Assembly: GCA_020848075.1 (NCBI GenBank)
Contig: JADLAV010000061.1
Span: forward strand, 1 to 64,000
Length of the DNA: 64,000 nt
Reading direction: 5' to 3'
Source: Burkholderiales bacterium
Lineage (GTDB): Bacteria > Pseudomonadota > Gammaproteobacteria > Burkholderiales > SG8-39
Of the stretch, positions 1 through 8,144 are shown in pieces (the stretch's first letter is position 1; each line of letters begins with the position of its first letter). The notes beneath the pieces were generated by a model. That model made no database searches. It saw nothing but the letters and a program-made list of their open reading frames with translations, and was not told the DNA's origin. The position numbers were made by a program, and so were the translations under genes.

Positions 1-206
1 CGCTCACCGCGTTCTCGACCGTGCTCGGCCTCATCCCGATCGCGCCGACCGTGTTCTGGGGGCCGATGGCGTTCGCGATCATGGGCGGGCTGATGATCGG
101 GACGCTGCTGATGCTCGTGTTCCTGCCCACGCTCTACGTGACCGTGTTCGGCGGCGAGCGAAACGCAGCCCCACCGGCCGCAAGGGCGGCGCCCGCGCCG
201 GCCTGA
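1..206 (+). CDS. RND efflux transporter, C-terminal end (partial)
   Basis: Only the last 67 residues are present; the gene starts outside the window. The reading frame opens at base 3 and stops at 204-206. It reads as the final two membrane segments of an AcrB/HAE1-type inner-membrane pump: a segment with LGLIPIAPTVFWGP, then GGLMIGTLLMLVFLPTLYV, then a short Ala/Pro-rich cytoplasmic tail. The sequence LPTLYV before the tail is typical of the RND family. These pumps exchange protons for drugs, metals or other toxic compounds as part of a tripartite envelope complex. Substrate class (drug or metal) cannot be told from this fragment. Confidence 0.8.
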   Translation, partial: LTAFSTVLGLIPIAPTVFWGPMAFAIMGGLMIGTLLMLVFLPTLYVTVFGGERNAAPPAARAAPAPA

Positions 207-231
207 TCGGATCCGTGCCGAGGAGCGCCGA

Positions 232-816
232 GTGACGCCGGAATCCCGCACGGACCCCTTGCCCCTGCCGCCAGGTCGTGGCCCGATCGAAGTGCAGGTC
301 GGGGAGCTCGGGCAGATGTACGACGCGATGGATCCCGCACCCTTCCGCGAGCGCGACCTCGATCCCAAGGCGGAAGCGTTCATCGTCGGCGCGGCGCGCG
401 AGCTGCGCCGCGAGGCGCCGCTCGCACTCGTCGTACGGGTGTCCCGGCGGGCGCCGATGCCCGGGGAGGTCGCCGCGTTTCAGCAGGCCGTGCGCGAGCA
501 CTTCGCCCACGGCGCGGCCACGATGCGCGCGCGGCTCCGCCAACTGTTCCGCACCGGACGCTGGGCCCTCCTGATCGGCCTCGTGTTCGTCGCCGCGGCG
601 AATCTGATCGGCGACCTGCTGGCGGAGGTCGTCGGTCAATACCAATACGGCCGGTTCCTGCACGAGAGCATCGTGATCGGCGCCTGGGTCGCGCTGTGGC
701 GGCCGATGGAGATCTTCCTGTACGACTGGTGGCCGATCCTCGGCGAGGCTCGGCTCTTCGACCGGCTGAGCGCGATGCCCGTGCAGGTCGGCGGCGCTGA
801 CGCGCACATCAACTGA
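232..816 (+). CDS. Small membrane protein of unknown function
   Basis: 194 residues, GTG start 25 bp after the RND gene with AGGAGCG just upstream, so probably the same transcript. The first ~105 residues are soluble and charged (PIEVQVGELGQMYDAMDP, RERDLDPKAEAFI). Two hydrophobic segments follow, about 109-128 (WALLIGLVFVAAANLIGDLL) and 142-162 (ESIVIGAWVALWRPMEIFLY), then a short tail. I recognise no named family. The position suggests an accessory to the pump or to the envelope phospholipase downstream, but that is inference. Confidence 0.7.
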   Translation: MTPESRTDPLPLPPGRGPIEVQVGELGQMYDAMDPAPFRERDLDPKAEAFIVGAARELRREAPLALVVRVSRRAPMPGEVAAFQQAVREHFAHGAATMRARLRQLFRTGRWALLIGLVFVAAANLIGDLLAEVVGQYQYGRFLHESIVIGAWVALWRPMEIFLYDWWPILGEARLFDRLSAMPVQVGGADAHIN

Positions 817-825
817 GGGAGTCAG

Positions 826-1875
826 ATGATCAAGTCTTCGCACCGATTGGCCGGGGCCATGCTGCTCACTGCGCTGGGCGCGACGGGGGCAACGCTTGCC
901 CAGACGACGCCCTCCATCGCCGAATGCGCGGCGATCGGCGCCGACAGCGAGCGCCTCGCCTGCTACGACCGCGCGAGCGGGCGTGCCGTCGCGACGCCGC
1001 CGGGCGAGCCTCCCGCAGCGGCGGGGACGCCCGCGCCGGCGGTGGCAGGGACGGGAGCTCCCGTCGCTGGAGCCGCGGGCGCAACCCGCTCGATGATCGA
1101 CACGGCATGGGCGTTCGACCCGGGCTCGAACCGGTACGTCATCGACGTGTACAAGCAGAACTACCTGCTGGTCGGCCGCTACACCGACAACCTGAACACC
1201 GCGCCCTACGCGCCGCTGTTCGCGGCCGCCGGCAAGCCGGAGACCCTGGACAGCATGGAGGCCAAGTTCCAGCTCAGCTTCAAGATGCGGCTGTGGACCA
1301 CGGAGGACCGGCGCTGGGGCGTGTGGGCGGCCTACACGCAGCAGAACCAGTGGCAGGTCTACAACGGCGAGACGTCGCGCCCGTTCCGGGAGACGAACTA
1401 CATGCCGGAGCTCTTCGCGAGCTACCGGCCCGGGCTCGACCTCGGCGGCGGGTTCCGGTGGAATCTCCTCAACGTTGGCTACAATCACCAGTCGAACGGC
1501 AGGACCGACATCCTGTCGCGCAGCTGGGACCGGATCATCGCGACGTTCGGCTTCGAGCGCGAGAATTTCGCGCTGCTCGCCTCGGCCTGGTACCCGTTCT
1601 ACTACAAGGATGACAACCCGACCATCAAGGACTACTACGGCTACGGCAGCCTCACCGCGATCTACAAGTGGCGGGATCACAGCCTCTCGCTGATGGGCCG
1701 CGGCAACTTGAGCAAGGGGAAGGGCGCGGCTGAGCTCACGTGGATGTCGCCCCGGCTGCTCGGGCCGGTGCGCGCGTACGTCCAGGGCTTCGCCGGCTAC
1801 GGCGAGAGCATGATCGACTACAACTGGAACCAGAAGACGATTGGCGTGGGGATCGCGCTCAATGATGCGCTCTAG
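826..1875 (+). CDS. pldA: Outer-membrane phospholipase A (PldA family)
   Basis: 349 residues, ATG with GAGGGAG upstream, 9 bp after the previous gene. Residues 1-25 form a signal peptide (cleavage near TLAQ). A Cys-containing Ala/Pro-rich linker follows to ~90, then a beta-barrel domain rich in alternating aromatic residues. The PldA active-site signature YNHQSNGR is intact, with His221 and Ser223 as catalytic pair. PldA is a calcium-dependent outer-membrane enzyme that removes acyl chains from misplaced phospholipids in the outer leaflet and helps keep lipid asymmetry. The barrel ends in hydrophobic strands (IGVGIALNDAL) as expected for BAM-dependent insertion, although the last residue is Leu, not Phe. 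Confidence 0.92.
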   Translation: MIKSSHRLAGAMLLTALGATGATLAQTTPSIAECAAIGADSERLACYDRASGRAVATPPGEPPAAAGTPAPAVAGTGAPVAGAAGATRSMIDTAWAFDPGSNRYVIDVYKQNYLLVGRYTDNLNTAPYAPLFAAAGKPETLDSMEAKFQLSFKMRLWTTEDRRWGVWAAYTQQNQWQVYNGETSRPFRETNYMPELFASYRPGLDLGGGFRWNLLNVGYNHQSNGRTDILSRSWDRIIATFGFERENFALLASAWYPFYYKDDNPTIKDYYGYGSLTAIYKWRDHSLSLMGRGNLSKGKGAAELTWMSPRLLGPVRAYVQGFAGYGESMIDYNWNQKTIGVGIALNDAL

Positions 1876-2031
1876 CCGGGCTCTGGAGCTCCCCGGCGAT
1901 GGCCTCGCCAATCGCGCTCTGCCAGACGGTGTCGCATCCGAGCGGAACAGCCGTGAGCAGGGTGCGGCGGAGCGGGGCGGCAGTCAGGCGTCGGCCGTGG
2001 ACCCTCCGTCACCCCGGAACCTGATCTCGAC

Positions 2032-2541
2032 ATGACCCGGGACGGCAACGAAGGGCCAACCATCGGCGCGGCGCTCACCCGCTTCCTGGGGTTCGCGGCA
2101 CTTTGGGGCGTGCTCATCCGCAGTGGGCAGCCGGGCGACCTCGCCGTCGGTGCACTGACCGCGGCCGCGGCGACCTGGGCGAGCTTGCGTCTCCTCCCGC
2201 CGGCTACTGGGCAGGTGCGGTTCGCGGTCCTGGCGGCGCGCAGCCCGCGCTTCCTGTGGCAGTCGATCCTCGCGGGCATCGACGTCGCGCGCCGCGCGCT
2301 CGCTCCGCGCATGCCGCTCGCCGCGGGCTTCGTCGCCTATCGCACCGGCTTGCCGCGCGGCCAGGCGCGCAACACGTTCGCCACGATCACCAGCGTTCTT
2401 CCCGGCACCGTGCCGGTCGCCGACGACGACACGGGCATGGTGTACCACTGCCTCGACACCGGGCAGCCGGTGACCGCGCAGCTGGCGGCCGACGAACGCG
2501 CGTATGGGAAGGCCCTCGTCCCGGGGCGCGCCCATGGCTGA
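2032..2541 (+). CDS. mrpE: Mrp-type Na+/H+ antiporter subunit E
   Basis: 169 residues. First gene of a six-gene operon (E-F-G-A'B-C-D) in which every neighbour overlaps. It has the usual MrpE/MnhE build: an N-terminal pair of membrane segments (FLGFAALWGVLI, DLAVGALTAAAATWASL), then a soluble part with the family hallmark of an N-T-F-A-T-I-T-S stretch followed by LPGTVPV. The protein is a small membrane subunit needed for assembly and stability of the multi-subunit antiporter. A clear Shine-Dalgarno sequence is not visible before this ATG. Its stop overlaps the start of mrpF by 8 bp. Confidence 0.88.
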   Translation: MTRDGNEGPTIGAALTRFLGFAALWGVLIRSGQPGDLAVGALTAAAATWASLRLLPPATGQVRFAVLAARSPRFLWQSILAGIDVARRALAPRMPLAAGFVAYRTGLPRGQARNTFATITSVLPGTVPVADDDTGMVYHCLDTGQPVTAQLAADERAYGKALVPGRAHG

Positions 2542-2821
2542 GTTCCTCCTCGCGGCGGCGCTCTTCGTGCTCGCGATGGTCGCGCTCGGGTTCGTCCGCA
2601 TCCTCCGCGGTCCGGGCGACGCGGACCGCATGATGGCCGCGCAGCTCATCGGCACGGGCGGCATTGGGGCCCTGCTCCTGATCGGCGCGGCAATGGGCGT
2701 CGGCCCGGTCGTGGACGTGGCGCTCACCCTTGCGCTGCTCGCTGCGTTCGCCTCGGTTGCGTTCTTCAAGGCCGTCACCGACGGGCAGCCGGACGACACG
2801 GGAGCGGCCGAACGCGAATGA
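2534..2821 (+). CDS. mrpF: Mrp-type Na+/H+ antiporter subunit F
   Basis: 95 residues when started at the ATG inside the end of mrpE; a longer in-frame GTG start ten codons upstream (2504) is less likely because MAEFLLAAALF is a normal MrpF N-terminus. Three hydrophobic segments are visible, with the family motif RILRGPGDADRMMA after the first. MrpF is a small membrane subunit next to MrpE/G in the antiporter and in the related membrane-bound hydrogenase. Its stop overlaps the mrpG start as ATGA. Confidence 0.88.
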   Translation: MAEFLLAAALFVLAMVALGFVRILRGPGDADRMMAAQLIGTGGIGALLLIGAAMGVGPVVDVALTLALLAAFASVAFFKAVTDGQPDDTGAAERE

Positions 2822-3108
2822 ACCTTGCCGATCTCTTCACCGTCGCCGCAGTCTGCGCCGGCGCGTTCTTCTTCCTCGCCGGCAGCGTCGGACTCCTCCG
2901 GTTCCCCGATGCGCTCACGCGCCTGCACGCGCTCACGAAGGCCGATAACCTGGGGCTGGGGCTCGTCGTGCTCGGCCTGCTGCCGCGCGTCGACGGCGTG
3001 CTCGGCGGCTTGAAGCTCGTCGTGATCTGGCTGCTCGCGCTCCTCGCGAGCGCGGCGGCCTCTCAGCTGATCGCGCGCGCGGTGAAGCGCTCGGAGCCAG
3101 GCGCATGA
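2818..3108 (+). CDS. mrpG: Mrp-type Na+/H+ antiporter subunit G
   Basis: 96 residues, three membrane segments. The motif GSVGLLRFPDALTRLHALT after the first segment is the clearest MrpG/MnhG signature (a small conserved loop next to the ion path). ATGA overlap with mrpF upstream and with the A'B gene downstream shows strict translational coupling. The length matches the family, with no internal changes of note. Confidence 0.9.
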   Translation: MNLADLFTVAAVCAGAFFFLAGSVGLLRFPDALTRLHALTKADNLGLGLVVLGLLPRVDGVLGGLKLVVIWLLALLASAAASQLIARAVKRSEPGA

Positions 3109-4043
3109 GCGAGGCGCTCAACGCCGGGCTCGCGCTCTTCGTGCTCGCGCTGGCGGCGTGGATGGTCGTTGCGCGCGACACGTTCGCCGCGGTCGTGGGT
3201 TTCGTCGCTTACGGGCTGCTGCTCACGCTGGTCTGGGTGCAACTGCACGGCGTCGACGTCGCGCTCACCGAGGGTGCGATCGGCGGCGGGCTGACCGGGG
3301 CGATGCTGGTCGCGGCCGCGGCTCGGCTGCGCCGCACGGAAGCCGCGGCGCGCGCCGAGCGACCCGGGTGGCCGACGCGGGCCGCCGCCGCGCTGCTCGC
3401 CGGCGGCGTAACCGCGGCGCTCGCCGTGGCGGTCCTCGCGTTGCCCGTGCCCGCGCCCTCGCTCGCGCCCGAAACCGCGGCGAACATGGGCGCAACCGGG
3501 GTGGGCAATCCGATCACGGGGGTGCTGCTCGCATTTCGGGCAGTCGACACCCTGCTCGAGACGACCGTCGTCCTGCTGGCGCTGATCGGCGTGTGGTCGC
3601 TCGCGCCGGACCGCGTGTGGGGCGGACGCCCGGGGCCGCGCCACCGGGCCGATCCGAACGAGACCCTCGCATACCTCGCGCGCGTGCTGCCGCCGATCGG
3701 GCTCGTGGTCGGCGTCTATATTTTCTGGGTCGGCGCGGATCTGCCCGGTGGCAAGTTCCAGGGCGCGAGCATCATCGCCGCGATGTGGCTGCTCGCGGTG
3801 ATGGCCGGTCTCTCCGACGCGCCGCCGATCAGCCGGGGCTGGCTGCGGCTCGCGCTCGTCGGCGGCCCGCTGGTGTTCATCGCGATCGGCGCGGCCGGCG
3901 TGGCGACCGCCGGCGCCTTCCTCGCCTATCCGGACGGCCTCGCCAAGCTGCTGATCAAGGCGATCGAGTGGGCGCTGCTGCCCTCCCTCGCGCTGACGCT
4001 CGCTCTGATCCTGGCGGGCGTGCCGGAAAGACCGGCGCGATGA
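3105..4043 (+). CDS. mrpB: MrpA C-terminal domain / MrpB fusion (MbhD-E-F-like)
   Basis: 312 residues, about ten hydrophobic segments. Residues 1-75 match the DUF4040 part that normally ends MrpA (MbhD): VALTEGAIGGGLTGAMLV. Residues ~90-165 correspond to MbhE (NPITGVLLAFRAVDTLLETTVV), and ~195-310 to MrpB/MnhB (VYIFWVGADLPGGKFQGASI). The large NuoL-like N-terminal antiporter domain of a full MrpA is absent, and it is not encoded elsewhere in the operon. This arrangement is known from membrane-bound hydrogenases and related complexes, and from some bacterial Mrp operons. Its stop overlaps mrpC as ATGATG. Confidence 0.85.
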   Translation: MSEALNAGLALFVLALAAWMVVARDTFAAVVGFVAYGLLLTLVWVQLHGVDVALTEGAIGGGLTGAMLVAAAARLRRTEAAARAERPGWPTRAAAALLAGGVTAALAVAVLALPVPAPSLAPETAANMGATGVGNPITGVLLAFRAVDTLLETTVVLLALIGVWSLAPDRVWGGRPGPRHRADPNETLAYLARVLPPIGLVVGVYIFWVGADLPGGKFQGASIIAAMWLLAVMAGLSDAPPISRGWLRLALVGGPLVFIAIGAAGVATAGAFLAYPDGLAKLLIKAIEWALLPSLALTLALILAGVPERPAR

Positions 4044-4378
4044 TGGACACGGCGACGCTTTTCGGACTGTGCGCGGCCGCGCTCGTCGGCCTGGGCCTGT
4101 ACGCCTTCATCGTGAACCCGCAGCCGCTGCGCAAGATCATCGCGTTCAACGTGATCGGCAGCGGCGTGTTCGTCCTCGTCGGCGCCGTGGCGTACCGCGG
4201 GGGCGCGGCGGGGTGGGGCGGCGACCCGGTGCCGCAGGCGCTTCTGATCACCGGTCTCGTCGTCGCCTTCTGCGCGAGCGCGCTCGCCATCGCCCTCCTG
4301 CAGCGGCTCGCGCGCGAGGCCGAATCGGTGACGCTCGCCTCCGATGCACCGGCTGCGCCGCCTGCGACACCCGAGTGA
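4040..4378 (+). CDS. mrpC: Mrp-type Na+/H+ antiporter subunit C (NuoK-like)
   Basis: 112 residues, three membrane segments, NuoK/MnhC fold. Recognisable positions are LCAAALVGLGLYAFI, the loop PLRKIIAFNVIGSGVF, and DPVPQALLITGLVVAFC, where the D-P-x-x-Q-A-L-x-L/I-T-x-I/V-V pattern is the MrpC hallmark. Two ATG codons in a row (4040, 4043) can start it; either overlaps the previous stop. It sits between the MrpB-like subunit and MrpD, as in other Mrp operons. Confidence 0.9.
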   Translation: MMDTATLFGLCAAALVGLGLYAFIVNPQPLRKIIAFNVIGSGVFVLVGAVAYRGGAAGWGGDPVPQALLITGLVVAFCASALAIALLQRLAREAESVTLASDAPAAPPATPE

Positions 4379-6114
4379 CGGAACCGATGGCCCCGACACC
4401 CGGAGGGCTCCTGCTCGTGGCTGCGGTGATGGCGCCGTTCGTCGGCGCGCTCGCCGCCTTCGCCCTTGGCGGTCGCAACGCGCAGCGCGTGGCGATGCTC
4501 ACGATCCTCGCAGGGCTCGGCATCGTCGCGGCGGCGGCGCACTCCGGCGGGGGACTCGTCTACCTGCTGGGAGGCTGGGCGCCGCCGCTCGGCATCGCGC
4601 TGCGCGCCGATGGCCTCGCGCTCGCCATGATGCTCGCGGTCGCGGTGGTCGTGCTCGGCATCGGCGTGTATGCCTGCGCCGGCTTCAAGACGCCGCCGGG
4701 CGAGCGGGAGGCGCGCGCGCCGTTCGTGTTCTGGATCCTGCTGCTCGCCATCTGGGGTTCGCTCAACCTCGTGTTCGTGTCCGGGGATCTCTTCACGCTG
4801 TACGTCGCGCTGGAGCTTCTCACCTTCGCCGCCGTGCCGCTCGTCGCGCTCGACGGCAGCGCGGAGACGCTCCGCTCCGCGCTCCGCTACATGCTGTACG
4901 CGCTTGCCGGATCGGTTTTCTATCTGCTCGGAACGATGCTGACGTACGGCGTCTACGGCACGCTGGACATCACGCTCCTCGGCGCGCGGGTCGCCGCCAA
5001 TCCCGTGACCGTGACCGCGGTCGCGCTCATGACCGTCGGGCTGCTCGCAAAGACCGCGCTCTTTCCGCTGCACCTCTGGCTGCCCCCGGCGCACGCCGGC
5101 GCGCCCCCGGCGGCGAGCGCCGTCCTGTCGGGTCTGGTGATCAAGGGCTCGTGGTTCCTCGTCATTCGCGTCTGGTTCGACGTGTTCCCGGGCGTGGTGA
5201 CGATGCCGTCGGCACAGCTCCTCGCCGGCCTGGGCGCGGCCGCGATCATCGTCGCCAACGTGGTCGCGCTGCGACAGGAGCGGCTCAAGTTGCTGGTCGC
5301 GTACTCGACGGTCGCGCAGATCGGGTACCTCTTCCTGATGTTCCCGCTCGCCTTCGACGCCGGTGCGGCCGAGATCGGGCGCGGGGGCGCGCTGACGGGC
5401 GGCCTGCTGCAGGCGATCTCGCACGCGACGGCGAAGGCCGCGATGTTCATGGCGGCCGGACTGGCCTACGGCGCGCTCGGGCACGACCGTATCGCCGCGC
5501 TGGCGGGCGTTGCCCGCGCGCTGCCGCTCACCGTCCTCACCTTCGCGCTCGCCGGGGTTGCCCTGATGGGTCTGCCGCCGAGCGGCGCCTACGTCGCGAA
5601 GAAGCTCTTCTTCGACGCGGCGGGCAGCTCGGGGCAATGGTGGTGGGAGCTGGTGCTCGACACCGGCGGGCTCCTGACGGCGAGCTACGTGGTGCTCGTC
5701 CTCGCGCACGCGCTGGTCCGCACCGATGCGCCGATCGCGCCGCGGAAACCGGTGCCGCGCATCGCGGAGCTCGCGGCGCTCGCGCTGGCGATTGCGTCCC
5801 TCGCGCTCGGTTTCGTCGCCGACGGTGCGCTCGGACTCGATGCCCTATGGGGCAAGCTCACGCTATCCGACTTGTGGTCCGCGGTCCTGGTCCTCGCCGG
5901 CGGCGCCGCGATCGCCGCGGCCTTCGCGCGCGATCTGCCGCAGATCTTCGGCGGTGCCGGGCGGTTTGCATTCGGGCGCCCGCTCCGCGCCGCGGCGGTC
6001 GCCGTCGGCGGCGCGTTCGCTGGCGCCGACGGCATCCTGCGCCGCTGGCCGGTCGCGTCACTCGCGCTCCTCGCGGCCGCGTTCGCATTCGGCGCCGCGC
6101 TGCTGGCAGGCTGA
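4375..6114 (+). CDS. mrpD: Mrp-type antiporter subunit D (NuoN/NuoL-like ion channel subunit)
   Basis: 579 residues from a GTG that overlaps the mrpC stop (GTGA); an ATG four codons later (4387) is an alternative. About 14-16 membrane segments. The proton-conducting core is clear: DLFTLYVALELLTFAAVPLV with the conserved membrane Glu, TALFPLHLWLPPAHAGAPPA with its Lys/His positions, and LLVAYSTVAQIGYLFLMFP. The protein is about 80 residues longer than a usual MrpD; the extra C-terminus adds further hydrophobic segments. This is the only large antiporter-like subunit of the operon, so it must provide the proton or sodium path unless a partner lies elsewhere. Confidence 0.9.
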   Translation: MTEPMAPTPGGLLLVAAVMAPFVGALAAFALGGRNAQRVAMLTILAGLGIVAAAAHSGGGLVYLLGGWAPPLGIALRADGLALAMMLAVAVVVLGIGVYACAGFKTPPGEREARAPFVFWILLLAIWGSLNLVFVSGDLFTLYVALELLTFAAVPLVALDGSAETLRSALRYMLYALAGSVFYLLGTMLTYGVYGTLDITLLGARVAANPVTVTAVALMTVGLLAKTALFPLHLWLPPAHAGAPPAASAVLSGLVIKGSWFLVIRVWFDVFPGVVTMPSAQLLAGLGAAAIIVANVVALRQERLKLLVAYSTVAQIGYLFLMFPLAFDAGAAEIGRGGALTGGLLQAISHATAKAAMFMAAGLAYGALGHDRIAALAGVARALPLTVLTFALAGVALMGLPPSGAYVAKKLFFDAAGSSGQWWWELVLDTGGLLTASYVVLVLAHALVRTDAPIAPRKPVPRIAELAALALAIASLALGFVADGALGLDALWGKLTLSDLWSAVLVLAGGAAIAAAFARDLPQIFGGAGRFAFGRPLRAAAVAVGGAFAGADGILRRWPVASLALLAAAFAFGAALLAG

Positions 6115-6118
6115 CGCG

Positions 6119-6141
6119 CGGCAAGCGGCCGCTTCTTGCCG
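6119..6141. terminator. Hairpin between convergent mrpD and patatin genes
   Basis: Perfect 7-bp inverted repeat CGGCAAG / CTTGCCG with a 9-base loop, a few bases after the mrpD stop and before the patatin stop on the other strand. There is no T-run on either side, so it may only slow polymerase or protect 3' ends; a two-way terminator is plausible. Confidence 0.4.
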
Positions 6142-6189
6142 TGGTCCAATCGAGCGGCGCCCGGGCTCAGCGCCGGCAGCCCCCCGGTA

Positions 6190-7401
6190 TCAGGGCGCCG
6201 GCTGGAACTGGAGCCCGGGCGGGCCGCTCATCCACAACGGCCCTTCGATCCCCTTGCCGTAGCCGATGTCGTAGAGTCGTCTCATCACGACCGGGTCGAA
6301 CACTTCGTCGCCCTCGAGCTCGACGCCGTTCGGAATGGTGATCCAGTGGAAGCTCGCCTCCGTCGCGAGGGCGATCGTGTTGATGCGGAAGAGGTCGCCG
6401 ATCATTCCCGCCCGGCCTATCGCGGCCAATGTCCGCGTCGCGATGCCGCGTAGCGAGCGCGGCGTCGCTTCGGCCACCGGCAAGAGCTGGCCGTTGTGGA
6501 TCACGTAGATGGCCTCACGGCCCGGCCCGCGACCCGCGCGGCTGCGGATGACCGCCGTGTCGAACACGCCGCCCGTGAGGAAGACGCGCGCCGCGACCGC
6601 GCCGTCCACGTGCATCTCGTCGTAGCTCCGGCCGTCTGCTTCGACCCGAAAGAACACCGGCGGGAAGGCGATCGGCACCGAGGCGGATGCGAGCATCACC
6701 TGGCGGAAGAGCTCGAGCGCCTCCGGTCGCCCGCTCGTCGCGATGAGGCCCATGTTCCACACGATGAAGCGCTGGGCGTCGAGGTCGACCGTGCCGATGT
6801 AGAGGCGCCGGCCGCGCCGGTGCGCAGCCGCAACCCGGGCGAGGAGCGCGTCGTCCACGTGCCGTTCGATGAGCGTCATGAGAGGGACGGAGTCGGCGAG
6901 CGATTCCCCGGCCAGCAGCTGCGGAATGAACGAGAGCACGCGGAAGATGTAACGCGAGGAGATCGTGGTGTAGACCTCGCGCAGAGGTGTGTCGTAATCC
7001 GGGCCGATGAAAGCGAACGGCGCGATCAGCGCGCCGGTGGATACGCCGGTGACGATCTTGAAGACGGGTCGCTTGCCCGTGGCCGACCAGCCGTTGAGGA
7101 GTCCCGCGCCGAACGCGCCGTTCGGGCCGCCCCCGGAGAGCGCGAGATGCGCATACTCGACGACGCCGTCGCGCCCCTTGGGGAAATCCTCCGGCGATTC
7201 CTCATCGAACGAGGCCGCGAAATCGCGGTCCATCGCCAGGCTCGGCCGCCCGGCCCATGCCCGGACCTCGGGCAAGTACGGAATCCGCGCCTGCTCCGCG
7301 AGCTCGGGCGGGACCGCGTTACGCGGCAGCAGCGCGCAGCCGCCGAGGACGGCCGCGAGCGCGGCGACCGTGGCTACCGTGCCCAGTCGCGCGGTCCGCA
7401 C
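6190..7401 (-). CDS. Patatin-like phospholipase lipoprotein
   Basis: 403 residues. The N-terminus is a lipoprotein signal peptide with lipobox LGGC (Cys22), so the enzyme is probably membrane-anchored. The patatin catalytic parts are in order: oxyanion loop SGGGPNGAFGAG (~89-100), nucleophile motif GVSTG with Ser121, and the DGA motif with Asp266, which makes the Ser-Asp dyad. Family members hydrolyse acyl esters of phospholipids or other lipids. Physiological substrate unknown. The gene is alone, convergent with the mrp operon and in line with the SHOCT gene upstream. Together with PldA and a second patatin at 9603 it makes three lipases within 10 kb. Confidence 0.88.
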   Translation of the reverse strand: MRTARLGTVATVAALAAVLGGCALLPRNAVPPELAEQARIPYLPEVRAWAGRPSLAMDRDFAASFDEESPEDFPKGRDGVVEYAHLALSGGGPNGAFGAGLLNGWSATGKRPVFKIVTGVSTGALIAPFAFIGPDYDTPLREVYTTISSRYIFRVLSFIPQLLAGESLADSVPLMTLIERHVDDALLARVAAAHRRGRRLYIGTVDLDAQRFIVWNMGLIATSGRPEALELFRQVMLASASVPIAFPPVFFRVEADGRSYDEMHVDGAVAARVFLTGGVFDTAVIRSRAGRGPGREAIYVIHNGQLLPVAEATPRSLRGIATRTLAAIGRAGMIGDLFRINTIALATEASFHWITIPNGVELEGDEVFDPVVMRRLYDIGYGKGIEGPLWMSGPPGLQFQPAP

Positions 7402-7471
7402 CCGTCACCACGCAGGCCAGATCGTCACGACGGACCGCAGTCCGGGCTCGATCGGGGGCTGGCGCCCGTCC

Positions 7472-7849
7472 TCAGGCGAGCGCCTTCGCCTTGAGCCGCG
7501 CGAACTCGTCCTGGCTGATGGCGCCCGCGTCGAGCAGCTTCTTCGCATCGGCGATCTGGTCGGCGGGCGACTTCCCTGCCACCTCCCTGATGTACGCGTC
7601 GGTATCGGCCTTGGCGCGCTGCATCGCTGCGCGCTGCCGCTGCGCCATGCCGGTACCGCGGCCGACGATGTAGACGAGCGCCGTGAGCACCGGCAGGAAG
7701 ATCAGGCCGATGATCCACAGCGCCTTGAAACCTCCCCCGAGCTCGGTGTCGCGGAACAGGTCGACGACGATGTGGAACATGATCAGGATGTACGCCACGA
7801 AGAGGAAGACGGAGACGATGAGCCAGACGAGATCCCAGAAGTTGCTCAT
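7472..7849 (-). CDS. Membrane protein with PLDc_N-like and SHOCT domains
   Basis: 125 residues. Two membrane segments at ~5-30 (LVWLIVSVFLFVAYILIMFHIVVDLF) and ~42-65 resemble the short N-terminal membrane module of cardiolipin synthases (PLDc_N), but no phospholipase D catalytic motif follows. The C-terminus (~97-125, PADQIADAKKLLDAGAISQDEFARLKAKAL) is a SHOCT motif, a short oligomerisation domain. Start ATG has GGGAGAG upstream. Such proteins are common in actinobacteria and proteobacteria; function not established. Confidence 0.8.
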   Translation of the reverse strand: MSNFWDLVWLIVSVFLFVAYILIMFHIVVDLFRDTELGGGFKALWIIGLIFLPVLTALVYIVGRGTGMAQRQRAAMQRAKADTDAYIREVAGKSPADQIADAKKLLDAGAISQDEFARLKAKALA

Positions 7850-8144
7850 TGCTCTCTCCCTCGAGTAGATACCGTAGCGGAAGGCCCGGAATTTCAGCGC
7901 TTCGAGCGCCGGGTCGGCGCGTGCGGAGGCCTTGGCGATTGTCCCCGAAATCTTTCTCGCGCGTCAACGGCGGCGCGTCTCGGGACGCACACGCGGAGCT
8001 CACGCGGAAGCTTCGGCCCAGCCCGACGACTCCGGCCAACCGCAGTCTCGCAAGCAGCCCGATCCATCCGCTGAGGTCCGCGCCCGGTTGGAATCGCCGA
8101 TACGCTCCGGACCGGCAGGCGACCCGGTCGACCCCGCATCCGTC

